DNA of 64,000 nt from Paenibacillus shirakamiensis (GTDB lineage Bacteria; Bacillota; Bacilli; Paenibacillales; Paenibacillaceae), in assembly GCF_017874255.1 (NCBI RefSeq), contig NZ_JAGGLD010000001.1, positions 1,364,001 to 1,428,000 of the forward strand, written 5' to 3'. Under the pieces are notes generated by a model. That model saw nothing but the letters and a program-made list of their open reading frames with translations. It searched no databases and was not told the DNA's origin. A program made the translations under genes and the position numbers. Shown in pieces: positions 8,799 through 17,421 of the stretch. Every line of letters begins with the position of its first letter. Positions within the stretch are counted from its first letter, which is position 1.

Positions 8799-9557
8799 TT
8801 AATAAGCTGTCCAACCCGCATCGGCGGTTACGACTGCACCATTGACGAAGCTAGATTCATCCGAGGCTAAGAAGAGGGCAACTTTAGCAATCTCTTCGGG
8901 TTCACCAGCGCGAGGATTCAAACCCATGCCTGCCATAGCTTTTTCCATCCCAAATGGATTGGGTGCATTAATCGTAGTCCCAATATTGGTACTGACACCA
9001 CCCGGTGCAATCGCATTACAGCGAATGCCTGAAGTTGCATATTGGAAACCCACATTTTTTGTGAATCCAACTACCGCATGTTTGGAGGCTGTATAGGCTG
9101 CTCCTGCGCGGGATCCATACAGACCGCCTGCCGAAGCAATATTTACAATGACTCCACTCTTTTTATCCAAAAATATTGAAAGTGCCTTCCGAGTTGTTCT
9201 CATTGGACCAGTGGTATTAATAGCAAATATGCGCTCCCACAGCTCGTCCGTTACATCACCCGCGGGAACAAAGTTATCCATAATTCCGGCATTGTTGATT
9301 AAGATATCGAGCGTACCAAATTGTTCTACTGTAGTATCTATTAGATGCTGCACATCTTCTTCTTTTGCCACATTAGCCGCCACCGCTAAGGCTGTTCCGC
9401 CTTTGGCTTCAATGTCAGCAACAACAGTTTGTGCAGCTTCAACTCGAAGGTCCGAGACAACTACTTTTGCTCCTTCAACTGCGAACAATTCCGCAATCGC
9501 TTTTCCCATACCTGATGCCGCTCCGGTAATTACTGCTACTTTTCCAGAAAGTCTCAA
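8799..9557 (-). CDS. SDR-family NAD(P)-dependent oxidoreductase
   Basis: A 252-aa classical short-chain dehydrogenase. The Rossmann glycine motif is TGAASGMG (about residue 12), followed by NNAG, the catalytic Ser in IASAGG and the Tyr/Lys pair in YTASKHAV (about residues 147-151). The C-terminal VNGAVVTADAGWTAY closure is typical. The chosen start is TTG at 9557, 8 bases after GGAGG; upstream in-frame codons have no ribosome site. The family reduces or oxidises alcohols and ketones. It diverges from a TetR regulator whose probable operator overlaps this gene's -10 box, so it may answer to a reactive carbonyl or other small ligand. The substrate is unknown. Confidence 0.88.
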   Translation of the reverse strand: MRLSGKVAVITGAASGMGKAIAELFAVEGAKVVVSDLRVEAAQTVVADIEAKGGTALAVAANVAKEEDVQHLIDTTVEQFGTLDILINNAGIMDNFVPAGDVTDELWERIFAINTTGPMRTTRKALSIFLDKKSGVIVNIASAGGLYGSRAGAAYTASKHAVVGFTKNVGFQYATSGIRCNAIAPGGVSTNIGTTINAPNPFGMEKAMAGMGLNPRAGEPEEIAKVALFLASDESSFVNGAVVTADAGWTAY

Positions 9558-9622
9558 GATGAACGCCTCCAATAATATAATCATAAATATTTAACAGTTG
9601 TTGATTAATAAACATCTGTAAT

Positions 9623-9655
9623 CTTATTATAATAAGTGTACATCATGCCTTACAA
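9623..9655 (-). promoter_or_regulatory. SDR promoter with overlapping palindromic operator
   Basis: A perfect 14-bp palindrome CTTATTATAATAAG (9623-9636) contains TATAAT on both strands. On the minus strand this -10 (9631-9626) pairs with TTGTAA (9655-9650) over an 18-base spacer. Position and symmetry suit binding by the divergent TetR protein. The operator role is inference. Confidence 0.55.
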
Positions 9656-9743
9656 TCATTAGATTAAGCCTATTTGTTCTCTAACGTACAAGTTCCTAGA
9701 TAATGTTCAATAAATCAATTCATATATTAAAGGATGTAGAATC

Positions 9744-10337
9744 ATGAGCGAACAAGAGAAGAAAAAAGATCGGCGAATTGCACGCAGTACACAGGCATTA
9801 AAAAAAGCTCTGCTGGATCTTATGGCAAAGAAAAGCTTCAAGACCATCTCCATAACTGAAATTGTGGAGCTTGCAGATTATAACCGAGGTACCTTTTATA
9901 CTCATTATGAGAGTAAAGAAGCCCTACTAGATGACATCATCTCAGAATTAATTCAAGATTTACTTCGATCATTCCGAGCCCCTTATGAGAAAATAGATGT
10001 GTTTCGAGTTCATGAATTACCTGCAAATTCGGTGATGATTTTTGACCATGTGTATCAGCATGCCTTAGTGTACAAAATTATATTAAAGAGCGATGTTCTT
10101 TCCAATGTTCGAGAAAAAATGTTCATTGCCCTCAAAGATATATCCATGCATGACTTGGAATACCCCGACCATGATATCAATCAGGAACTCCTTGCCACCT
10201 ATTCCATTCACGCTTTGTTAGGTCTCGTATTTTACTGGATTGAAAGCGATTTTCATCATTCTCCCCTGTATATGCAAGAACAGCTGATGAAGATTGTGAA
10301 ATGGAGACCTACTACGGCTACAACGGTGAAGAAGTAG
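9744..10337 (+). CDS. TetR/AcrR-family transcriptional regulator
   Basis: A 197-aa repressor. The N-terminal helix-turn-helix is clear (KKSFKTISITEIVELADYNRGTFYTHYESKEALL, about residues 28-62). The C-terminal helical domain, which in this family binds a ligand and dimerises, resembles the dihydroxyacetone-kinase-regulator type TetR C-terminal domain common in Bacillales. AAAGGA lies before the ATG. It is transcribed away from the SDR gene, with a palindrome between them, so it probably controls that gene and itself. Confidence 0.87.
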   Translation: MSEQEKKKDRRIARSTQALKKALLDLMAKKSFKTISITEIVELADYNRGTFYTHYESKEALLDDIISELIQDLLRSFRAPYEKIDVFRVHELPANSVMIFDHVYQHALVYKIILKSDVLSNVREKMFIALKDISMHDLEYPDHDINQELLATYSIHALLGLVFYWIESDFHHSPLYMQEQLMKIVKWRPTTATTVKK

Positions 10338-10350
10338 GCTTAACCATAAC

Positions 10351-10390
10351 AAAGAAACACACGCTTTAAGAATGTGTTTCTTTGCTTTTT
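10351..10390 (+). terminator. Terminator after the TetR gene
   Basis: The stem AAAGAAACACA pairs with TGTGTTTCTTT around an 11-base loop, followed by GCTTTTT. It lies 14 bases after the tetR-type stop. Confidence 0.8.
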
Positions 10391-10426
10391 ATCAAATATC
10401 AAATTATGAAAGTAGCACAGAATAGC

Positions 10427-11878
10427 TTATTCGTTAACAAGTAACCATTTCGTTGTGTTGGAAGAGTTAGAAGGCGGTTGAAGTGACAAATTGGCTCCAT
10501 ATGGATACGAAGTCATGACATAACCGGAGCTTCGCTGAACAATTTTTGAATACCCTCCTCCTGCGTTCTCCAATTTCCACTGAACGTCGGGGCCACTGAC
10601 TGATGAATCTACTAAGTCCAGTTTGTTGGTTGTGGCAAGGTTGCTATGCAGAATTCTCCCTGTTCGCTTATGCTTTAAGATGAAATAGGTTTCGTCTACA
10701 GCAATTTTCTCCCATACGGATTCCACACTTTTAATATCGCTCATATAACTGTATTCTTCAGGGTAACTGATACTTAAATAAGTAGGATCTGGACCAAAAT
10801 CCTTTTTAAAAGCTAGTCCCGTTCCTCCATTTTGATTCACTTTCGTAATTAGACCTAAGGACGTATCGACCGTTAGCTTAGGGAACCAATCAAGCTTAAG
10901 ACTTGTATCGCTGACGAACTGAATCTTATGCCATACATATTTACCATTGTTAAAAGGTTCTCCAAAAGCACCTGCATGACGGTCGGTCATATATAGGTAA
11001 TCCGTTCCGCTCGTTCCGATTACAGGGAGAATGTAATTGCCCTGCCCTTCGTAAGTCGAAGGGCTGCCTATGCTCAATAAAGCAGACCATCCTGTAGATA
11101 ATGAGCTAGAGTAAGCGTATTTCGCCTGATTATAATTCCAACCCGTAGCACCCGAGGTGAGTAGATAATAATACCCGTTTCTTTTGATAAGAGCTGGAGC
11201 CTCTCTATACTGACCGCTGAACAAAGACGCTTGTAAAGATTGGATAGATTTGTAGTCCGGAGCCAGTCGATAGAGATTTAGATTGGCGTTACCATTGGAT
11301 GAGGAGATGAAGTAGGCTACCCCATTGTCATCCACGAACGCAGTACAGTCACGAGATTCATATGATATACCTCCGACTTGAGGACGGGCATGCCCTAAAA
11401 AGGTATAGTCCCCGTCTATCGTAGAGCTCTCTGCAACAGCGGACTCAGCCAACGAATAGTCTGCACCGTTCTCATAATGCATCCACATTATATATTTTCC
11501 AGTTGCTGCATTATAGATAACTTTGGGGCGTTCTATTTTGCTAGAAATAAGATCAGGATGTGAATTTTGAGTGATTAAGGAATGAACGAAAGTCCAATTT
11601 TTCAGGTCGGAGGATTTGTACATGTTGATTTGTTTGAACGTCTTGCCTGGATCATCATTACGCTCTACACCATACCAGTAATAATACTCTCCAACTTTCA
11701 GAGCTCCTCCTGCATGAGCCTGAATCGGATTACCCGCGGTGTCTCTCCACTGATTAGCATTTACGATATCTTGTCCGCCAGCCATTGCATCTGGAGTAAA
11801 ACCGTAGCTACTTCCAATAATTAAAAGAATCAGCAAACTCAACCACCACAATTTCATAGACTTAAGCGCATAGTTCAT
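10427..11878 (-). CDS. Secreted GH43-type glycoside hydrolase with ricin-type C-terminal domain
   Basis: A 483-aa secreted protein. A signal peptide (hydrophobic core LKLWWLSLLILLIIGSSY-like, cleavage near AMAGG, residue 33) leads into a five-bladed propeller resembling GH43 subfamily 24 (exo-beta-1,3-galactanase type). Seen motifs are QAHAGGALKVGEYYYWYGVE, KIERPKVIYN and SRDCTAFVDDNGVAYF. The last ~85 residues form a beta-trefoil-like ricin/CBM13 module (RTGRILHSN, DVQWKLEN, KWLLVNE). GGAGGATATTGG precedes the ATG. It likely trims arabinogalactan-type plant polysaccharide outside the cell. The general base Asp typical of GH43 is not in the usual place, as is common for subfamily 24. It is monocistronic. 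A lectin-only role is possible. Confidence 0.78.
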   Translation of the reverse strand: MNYALKSMKLWWLSLLILLIIGSSYGFTPDAMAGGQDIVNANQWRDTAGNPIQAHAGGALKVGEYYYWYGVERNDDPGKTFKQINMYKSSDLKNWTFVHSLITQNSHPDLISSKIERPKVIYNAATGKYIMWMHYENGADYSLAESAVAESSTIDGDYTFLGHARPQVGGISYESRDCTAFVDDNGVAYFISSSNGNANLNLYRLAPDYKSIQSLQASLFSGQYREAPALIKRNGYYYLLTSGATGWNYNQAKYAYSSSLSTGWSALLSIGSPSTYEGQGNYILPVIGTSGTDYLYMTDRHAGAFGEPFNNGKYVWHKIQFVSDTSLKLDWFPKLTVDTSLGLITKVNQNGGTGLAFKKDFGPDPTYLSISYPEEYSYMSDIKSVESVWEKIAVDETYFILKHKRTGRILHSNLATTNKLDLVDSSVSGPDVQWKLENAGGGYSKIVQRSSGYVMTSYPYGANLSLQPPSNSSNTTKWLLVNE

Positions 11879-12064
11879 CCAATATCCTCCAATTTTTTAA
11901 AATTGCATAAAGCCATACTATTCCAAGCTTAATTGTTGAATATAGTATGCAGAATTAATGGAGGTAGATCAATTCAAATGTTCTATAAGAGGAATCCAGT
12001 ATTTTTAGTATTTATCTCTTGTCCCCCTTTGAGCAATACTCTGCTTGGTTAAAAAGTTCACAAG

Positions 12065-12096
12065 AAAAAGACCCACATATACGCGGGTCTTTTTTG
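12065..12096. terminator. Bidirectional terminator hairpin
   Basis: The stem AAAAGACCC pairs with GGGTCTTTT, with T runs on both strands. It lies upstream of the GH43 gene, far from any gene end other than the leftward tetR. Confidence 0.75.
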
Positions 12097-12277
12097 AGAT
12101 TATTTTATGTACTGGATATTAATAGCTATCTCATTCATAGGACAGTTATTCTAATATAAATATTCATTTAATTGATAAAAATATTCTCTAACCAATATTC
12201 AGAAGATGAATTATTATATTCGTCATATTTCCTATGTCTTTGGACTTACTTATTTTTATAATAGATATTCAATTCAT

Positions 12278-12305
12278 TAAAAATAGACCTGCTTTTGGCA
12301 GGTCT
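12278..12305 (-). terminator. Terminator of the second TetR gene
   Basis: AGACCTGC and GCAGGTCT form an 8-bp stem with a 5-base loop. On the minus strand ATTTTTAA follows. It lies 18 bases after the TetR stop. Confidence 0.85.
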
Positions 12306-12322
12306 TTCGCAGTTATAAAAAG

Positions 12323-13204
12323 TTAATGAGCCGGAAGGAATCGCTCTAAATGGTGAACCATTCTTTTGAGATCATGTTCTTCAGCAAGAAAATGAAGCAT
12401 GGCATGAAGCAAAACCCTTTGCGGTTGCTCTTGTTCCATTTCCTTTTGGACAATGACCACAGCTTCTAATAATTCTGATTTTCGATAATTCGTTACGGTC
12501 AACTCTTGAATGGTGGAGTTCATAGCTTCGAATATCGCAAGTTTTTGATCCGCAATACAGATGGATTCTCCCGCTAAAGTACAGTGTACATAATTTGACA
12601 TGATATCATTTTGAATAATAGGCTTACTATTCTTTTGCAGCAAACCTGTCACCACGTCTTCCACGCGGTCCACAATAAACTCCGCTACCTCTCTAATGTT
12701 CAGTAATCTGTTCTCCATAATGAGTAGAAATAAATAACTATGAAAAATACCGCTGTAAATCATGACCAAATCCCAAATATGAGGGTCGATCTCATGACCA
12801 AATCTTCGTATCAAGTTTTCTCTGCTCGTCTGTAGGATGTTAGCTCTCAGGCGAGAGGAATATGAAGAAATTTTGCTATCCGTTACATTAAGTTCAATCA
12901 GTTCTTTCATGATGAATTTATTGGTAATGAAAAATTGGAATTCGTATTCAATGACTTCAATTAAAATATCTCTTGGAGCTTTATGTTCTTGTGCAGAAAT
13001 TCGTCCGATACCTTCTAAAAGACCTTTTTCCTTCATTAGATGGATTTCAATGAACAAATCTGTTTTGGATGAAAAAAATTTATAAAATGAACCCTTAGCA
13101 ATACTGCAATCGTTCACAATATCCTGAATAGAAGTTTCAAGATATCCTTTATCTGAAAAATAACGCTCAGCGGATTCCATAATGGTCTGCTTGACAATGC
13201 TCAA
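12323..13204 (-). CDS. TetR/AcrR-family regulator, divergent from an efflux pump
   Basis: A 293-aa regulator, longer than the usual ~190-aa TetR protein. The helix-turn-helix is at residues ~10-45 (AERYFSDKGYLETSIQDIV, AKGSFYKFFSSKTDLF). The long C-terminal part is helical and seems to hold the ligand domain plus an extra ~90 residues at the end. The chosen start is TTG at 13204, 7 bases after AGAGGA; in-frame codons upstream have no site. It is divergent from the DHA2 pump at 13358, so it probably represses that pump until a drug-like ligand binds. Confidence 0.85.
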   Translation of the reverse strand: MSIVKQTIMESAERYFSDKGYLETSIQDIVNDCSIAKGSFYKFFSSKTDLFIEIHLMKEKGLLEGIGRISAQEHKAPRDILIEVIEYEFQFFITNKFIMKELIELNVTDSKISSYSSRLRANILQTSRENLIRRFGHEIDPHIWDLVMIYSGIFHSYLFLLIMENRLLNIREVAEFIVDRVEDVVTGLLQKNSKPIIQNDIMSNYVHCTLAGESICIADQKLAIFEAMNSTIQELTVTNYRKSELLEAVVIVQKEMEQEQPQRVLLHAMLHFLAEEHDLKRMVHHLERFLPAH

Positions 13205-13316
13205 TATAAATCCTCTTCTCAAATTAAATTGACAATACACAAAAATACAGTTATAAACTTAGTAATGACTTATCAGTTTTTCAAGAAAACCTTAAGTCAA
13301 ATATATAGAGATAAGG

Positions 13317-13333
13317 CTGGCTAGTCAAGCCAG
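13317..13333 (+). promoter_or_regulatory. Small hairpin in the 5' leader of the DHA2 pump gene
   Basis: CTGGCT-AGTCA-AGCCAG forms a 6-bp stem just upstream of the ribosome site. It could be a leader hairpin or part of the repressor site. Function unknown. Confidence 0.3.
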
Positions 13334-13357
13334 ATCCATGGATAAGAGAGGAAGATT

Positions 13358-14863
13358 GTGATTATGTCAACCGCGCAACAAACGCTTCCAAGCACGGCAT
13401 CACCGGAGGAATTCTCCATGAAAAAGATCATTGCCCCACTTCTAGCTGTAATTATCGGGATGATTATGGTTATCCTGGACAGTACGGTAGTCAACGTAGC
13501 TGTTCCTAATCTGCAAGAGTACTTCCATGCTTCACTGAACGTCATCCAATGGACGATTACAGGATATACCCTCGCCCTTGCTGCTGTTATTCCACTTGCT
13601 GGATGGATGACTGATAAATTTGGCGCTAAGCGTATTTTTCTTATTACCATTGCTTTGTTTACTTTAGGTTCAGTCTTATGCGCCTTTGCGAAGACGCCTG
13701 AACAACTCATCATATACCGAATTATTCAAGGTGTTGGAGGAGGTATGGTATCTCCTATCGGAATGGCCATGATCTTCAAACTAGCTCCCCCTGAAAAAAG
13801 AGGTGCAGTTATGGGGATGCTAGGTATTCCTATGCTGCTTGCACCGGCTGCCGGCCCTATTCTATCTGGTTGGTTAATTGGTGTAGCTTCGTGGCATTGG
13901 ATCTTCATTATCAACTTACCCATTGGTATTGCTGCTTTGCTGGTAGGTATCAAGTATTTGCCTAATATTGAAAGACACAAAGTACCTAGTTTAGATATTT
14001 TAGGTATGATTCTCGCCCCTATTGCATTCTCCATGCTAGCTTATGGTGTAAGTGAAGGCGCAACAGATTGGGGTTCTACCAAGACATTAACCGGACTTAT
14101 TGTAGGTGGTGTGGCATTAATTCTCTTCATTATTGTTGAGCTGAAGCAACAGCAGCCTTTGCTTGAACTCCGAGTATTCAAGTCTTCTGACTTTACACGA
14201 GGTGTCATTCTCTCTTGGGTAACTCAAATTGCGATGTTTGGTGCCATTCTTATGGTTCCACTATATCTGCAAGGTGTGCTTGGCAAAACAGCTTTAGAGA
14301 GTGGAATTCTGTCTCTTCCGATGGCTTTAGGATCTGTAGTTTTCATGCCGATTGGCGGGTTTTTATTCGATAAAGTTGGCGCACGTCCACTTGTATTTGT
14401 TGGAATGATTATTATATCAATCGCATTATTCATGTTATCGGGTATTAGTATGGATACATCACTAACTAGCATCATGATTTCGTTAGGTATGATTGGATCT
14501 GGTATGGGTCTATCGATGATGGCGCTGAATACACATGTACTCAATTCTGCGCCACGTCGATTAGTTAGTCGTGTAACGCCACTCACCACGGCAGCGCAGC
14601 AAGTCGTATCTTCATTTGCTATTGCAGGTCTAACAGGATACCTTACTTCTCAGTCTAATCACTACCTTGCAGAAGCTGGTGCTAAAACGAACCCACTCAT
14701 CAGTGTGACTCATGCCTTTGGCGATACGTTCTATATTACCGCTTGGCTTGCTGTAGCAGGGATTTTAATTAGCCTCATTCTTCGTAAACCCAAAGTAAAA
14801 CCTGGGGATGAGTTAGAGGAAGGTTCCGAACAACCGAATGCTGCCATGATGATGGGACATTAA
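13358..14863 (+). CDS. DHA2-family MFS multidrug efflux transporter
   Basis: A 501-aa 14-helix antiporter of the EmrB/QacA (DHA2) family, which exports drugs by proton exchange. Helix 1 has the DHA2 signature VILDSTVVNVAVPNLQ. Motif A is GWMTDKFGAKR, the helix 4 region is YRIIQGVGGGMVSPIG, and motif C is PAAGPILSGWLIG. The start is GTG at 13358, 6 bases after GAGG; an in-frame ATG lies two codons later. It is divergent from a TetR gene and followed by a strong terminator, forming a self-contained resistance unit. The substrate is unknown. Confidence 0.9.
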   Translation: MIMSTAQQTLPSTASPEEFSMKKIIAPLLAVIIGMIMVILDSTVVNVAVPNLQEYFHASLNVIQWTITGYTLALAAVIPLAGWMTDKFGAKRIFLITIALFTLGSVLCAFAKTPEQLIIYRIIQGVGGGMVSPIGMAMIFKLAPPEKRGAVMGMLGIPMLLAPAAGPILSGWLIGVASWHWIFIINLPIGIAALLVGIKYLPNIERHKVPSLDILGMILAPIAFSMLAYGVSEGATDWGSTKTLTGLIVGGVALILFIIVELKQQQPLLELRVFKSSDFTRGVILSWVTQIAMFGAILMVPLYLQGVLGKTALESGILSLPMALGSVVFMPIGGFLFDKVGARPLVFVGMIIISIALFMLSGISMDTSLTSIMISLGMIGSGMGLSMMALNTHVLNSAPRRLVSRVTPLTTAAQQVVSSFAIAGLTGYLTSQSNHYLAEAGAKTNPLISVTHAFGDTFYITAWLAVAGILISLILRKPKVKPGDELEEGSEQPNAAMMMGH

Positions 14864-14878
14864 ATTAAACATTACTAC

Positions 14879-14913
14879 AAAGGAATCGGTGAATACCGAT
14901 TCCTTTTTTTTTC
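14879..14913 (+). terminator. Terminator after the DHA2 pump gene
   Basis: AAAGGAATCGGT and ACCGATTCCTTT pair around GAAT, followed by a run of T. It begins 15 bases after the stop codon. Confidence 0.93.
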
Positions 14914-15044
14914 TTTTAACTCCTTCTATGTTTCGATCTGTCTAAAAATGATTAATGTATTTAAAGAGTTAGCCAAACATAAGAATAAACAATTCGAAGA
15001 TTTGGAACACTGAATTATACTACAACAAACAAGGAGTGAATATT

Positions 15045-15191
15045 ATGATTTGGACTGTCTTTCTTATACTTATGATACTTTGGATTTTAGGGTTTTCGTT
15101 TCATATCGCAGGTGGATTAATACATATCTTGCTCGTGATCGCAGTAATTTGGTTGATCTTCTCCCTTATTACAGGACGGAATCGAAGATAA
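15045..15191 (+). CDS. lmo0937-family small membrane protein
   Basis: A 48-aa protein: MIWTVFLILMILWILGFSFH begins it, then a Gly-Gly turn (HIAGGLIHILL), a second hydrophobic stretch and a basic end GRNRR. This two-helix pattern with a central H-x-G-G-x-x-H segment matches the lmo0937 family of small Firmicute membrane proteins, often linked to stress. AAGGAG lies 9 bases before the ATG at 15045. A bidirectional terminator follows 10 bases after the stop. Function unknown. Confidence 0.85.
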   Translation: MIWTVFLILMILWILGFSFHIAGGLIHILLVIAVIWLIFSLITGRNRR

Positions 15192-15200
15192 CCGGACTAC

Positions 15201-15236
15201 ACAAAAAAACTCCCTTACTCTGGGAGTTTTTTTTGT
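15201..15236. terminator. Bidirectional terminator overlapping the DUF896 gene end
   Basis: ACAAAAAAACTCCC pairs with GGGAGTTTTTTTTGT. The loop contains the TAA stop of the minus-strand DUF896 gene, so the terminator stem also encodes that protein's last residues (KKLPE). Confidence 0.92.
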
Positions 15237-15451
15237 GCTTGTTCTTTCTCAAAACGAACTTTATCGGGAGTAATATCATTTCCAAGTGGATCAATGACGG
15301 TTAGCCCCGAAAATGTGTGAAGCACCTGTCCTCGAATCTCACACAAATAATCCTCACGCAACACTTGTTGTTCCACTTTTTCTGCGTTAGTGAGTCCTTC
15401 CTCCCGTTGCTTTTTAGCGAGTTCATTAATTCGCTGTAGACTTTTTATCAT
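15215..15451 (-). CDS. DUF896 (YnzC-like) family protein
   Basis: A 78-aa protein matching the DUF896/YnzC family: RINELAKKQREEGLT, a helical hairpin with EQQVLREDYL, and the conserved end VIDPLGNDITPDKVR. In Bacillus subtilis the family member YnzC is a small helical cytoplasmic protein encoded near SOS genes; its role is not settled. GAGGG lies before the ATG. It is monocistronic, and its terminator overlaps its own 3' end. Confidence 0.93.
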   Translation of the reverse strand: MIKSLQRINELAKKQREEGLTNAEKVEQQVLREDYLCEIRGQVLHTFSGLTVIDPLGNDITPDKVRFEKEQAQKKLPE

Positions 15452-15653
15452 AGAAATCCCTCTCTTTTTAATAAAATAAATTAGATCATGAATGAAGTAA
15501 ATGCAGAAATCAAACTCTAATATAACCGATTGAATCTAACTTCAATCTTTGTTTGTAAGTTCACCTTTTCATTAGCTACTTACTAAAGTTGAGAAACCAT
15601 ATAAAAATGAGTACACTATACATAGTATAACATTTTAATGGAGGCGAATCACT

Positions 15654-16709
15654 ATGGCACCTATGGAGCTTGGAATAAGTACATTTTTAGAGACTACACC
15701 GGATTTAAAGACGGGCCTTGTCATGAGTCACGCGGAGCGACTTCGCAATGCTGTAGAAGAAATTGTAGTAGCGGATCAAGTGGGGCTTGATGTATATGGC
15801 ATAGGTGAACATCATCGTATTGATTACGCAGGTACAGCTCCTGCGGTGATATTAGCTGCTGCAGCAAGTGTTACGAAGCGAATACGTCTAACTAGCGCTG
15901 TAACAGTATTATCCTCTGATGATCCCGTTCGAGTATATCAGTCGTTCTCGACCCTAGATGGCCTATCGAATGGACGGGCGGAGATTATGGCAGGGAGAGG
16001 CTCTTTTACAGAATCCTTCCCTTTATTTGGGTACAGCTTAGAAGACTATGATGAACTGTTCGAAGAGAATTTAGAACTATTATTAGCCATAAGAGCTTCC
16101 GAAAAAGTGACCTGGCGTGGGGGACATCGGCCAGCAATACACAACTTGGGGGTGTACCCTCGTTCTATTCAAAGCCCTCTACCCGTATGGATCGCAAGCG
16201 GGGGGAATCCGGAATCTGCTATCCGCGCAGGTGTCTTAGGTCTTCCGATTGCTTTTGCCATTATTGGCGGGATGCCTGAGAACTTCGCTCCTTTAGTTGA
16301 GCTTTACAAACAGGCGGCTATCCAAGCTGGACATGACCCTAAAACCTTACAGATCGCCACACACTCTCATGGTTTTGTTGGAGACACCAACGATCAGGCT
16401 GCAGAAGCTTTCTTCGCACCTACTCAAGCTCAAATGAATGTCATCGGACGTGAACGGGGCTGGGGTCAGCATTACAGCCGGGCTACATTTGATGCGGCTC
16501 GAAGTCTGAAAGGTGCTTTATATGTAGGCGATCCAGAATACGTAGCGGAGAAGATCATTCTTCTTCGTAAAAATCTAGGCGTGAATCGATTCTTCTTACA
16601 TGTCAACGTAGGGACCATGCCCCATCAAGAGGTACTCCATGCTATTGAACTCTTTGGTACAAAAGTCGCTCCTATTGTGCATAGAGAAATCGCCCGCATG
16701 GATGGCTAA
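15654..16709 (+). CDS. LLM-class flavin-dependent oxidoreductase (luciferase-like)
   Basis: A 351-aa TIM-barrel flavoprotein of the bacterial luciferase-like superfamily. Landmarks are ELGISTFLETTPD at the start, DVYGIGEHHRIDYAG (about residue 53), TVLSSDDPVRVYQSFSTLD and GRAEIMAGRGSFTESFPLFGY (about 118), and LPVWIASGGNPESA. This branch is widespread in Bacillales and is usually annotated as an FMN-dependent oxidoreductase of unknown substrate. GGAGG lies 9 bases before the ATG. It stands alone and ends at a hairpin. No sulfur gene is adjacent, so I do not assign it to the ssu system. Confidence 0.85.
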   Translation: MAPMELGISTFLETTPDLKTGLVMSHAERLRNAVEEIVVADQVGLDVYGIGEHHRIDYAGTAPAVILAAAASVTKRIRLTSAVTVLSSDDPVRVYQSFSTLDGLSNGRAEIMAGRGSFTESFPLFGYSLEDYDELFEENLELLLAIRASEKVTWRGGHRPAIHNLGVYPRSIQSPLPVWIASGGNPESAIRAGVLGLPIAFAIIGGMPENFAPLVELYKQAAIQAGHDPKTLQIATHSHGFVGDTNDQAAEAFFAPTQAQMNVIGRERGWGQHYSRATFDAARSLKGALYVGDPEYVAEKIILLRKNLGVNRFFLHVNVGTMPHQEVLHAIELFGTKVAPIVHREIARMDG

Positions 16710-16724
16710 GACGCTTAATATAGC

Positions 16725-16755
16725 AAAGCAGGTCGTTGTTAACGACCTGCTTTAA
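16725..16755 (+). terminator. Terminator after the luciferase-like gene
   Basis: A perfect 13-bp stem (AAAGCAGGTCGTT with AACGACCTGCTTT) has a 3-base loop. The following T run is short, so termination may be partial. Confidence 0.7.
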
Positions 16756-16805
16756 TCATGGACAATATTTATTTCCCCGAATAAAAACTGAGTATACCTT
16801 CGTTC

Positions 16806-17234
16806 TTACCCATTAATACGCTGATGATTTTGATGAGCCAATGTTAGAAAAGCTATATACAGCGATTGAACATTGAATTTTTTGCCGAATTCGAACTTGT
16901 AACTGGCTACCTGCACATTATTCGATTTATAAAATGGAGACGTTATATAGTGTAAAGTAATTTCAGAATCATCAAATCCAGTTCCTCCGGTCTCCATTGT
17001 CACTTCATAAATAGAGTCTAATGCAATTGAGGCGACTCTAGTCTTTCTTCCCGTTACACCTTGATGGTCAATGAGTACAATCCTATGATCTGTAAATAAA
17101 AAAGAATCTCTAATCAGCTTAAATCCCGATCGAATTTTTTCATTTGGCATTAGATACATACCATATTGTTGAGTAAGCTCTTCCGCTGATACCTCTGAAT
17201 AATTGTTGAACAAACCGCCTAGTAGACTCGCCAA
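16806..17234 (-). CDS. Bacterial PH-domain protein
   Basis: A 142-aa cytoplasmic protein that is nearly all one bacterial pleckstrin-homology-like domain: MYLMPNEKIRSGFKLIRDSF, then FTDHRIVLIDHQGVTGRKT, VASIALDSIYEVTMETGG, and a C-terminal helix. The pattern fits the YdjM/YvbH-type DUF1696/bPH_1 group, which forms oligomeric rings; the biochemical role is unknown. The TTG start at 17234 follows AAGGAGAGG by 7 bases. It is single, on the minus strand. Confidence 0.82.
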   Translation of the reverse strand: MASLLGGLFNNYSEVSAEELTQQYGMYLMPNEKIRSGFKLIRDSFLFTDHRIVLIDHQGVTGRKTRVASIALDSIYEVTMETGGTGFDDSEITLHYITSPFYKSNNVQVASYKFEFGKKFNVQSLYIAFLTLAHQNHQRING

Positions 17235-17421
17235 TATTAACCTCTCCTTTACTAACTTTCATGCAGTTATATTAGATGAATTAGAAGAAAATAACAACTC
17301 AAATTCATACCTAAAATTATACTTACTAATCTCCTTACATTTTTTGAACAAATGAATTCCCAAAGCTACCCCGACGCCATACATTGTATGAAGATAACAA
17401 TGTGAATAAGGTGGTTATGTC

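Larger units (their letters stand above)
11879..12322. other. AT-rich intergenic region with two hairpin terminators
   Basis: The region holds the GH43 promoter area, then two terminator hairpins (listed separately) about 200 bases apart. No frame with a ribosome site is seen. A short transcript between the hairpins cannot be ruled out. Confidence 0.5.

Noticed and set aside
12097-12281. Small RNA gene between the two terminators
   Set aside because: AT-rich with no clear promoter; I kept only the hairpins.
13205-13357. Clear TetR operator between the repressor and the DHA2 pump
   Set aside because: Only an imperfect ATAAACTTAG / ATAAGTCATT symmetry and a small hairpin were found, too weak to call.
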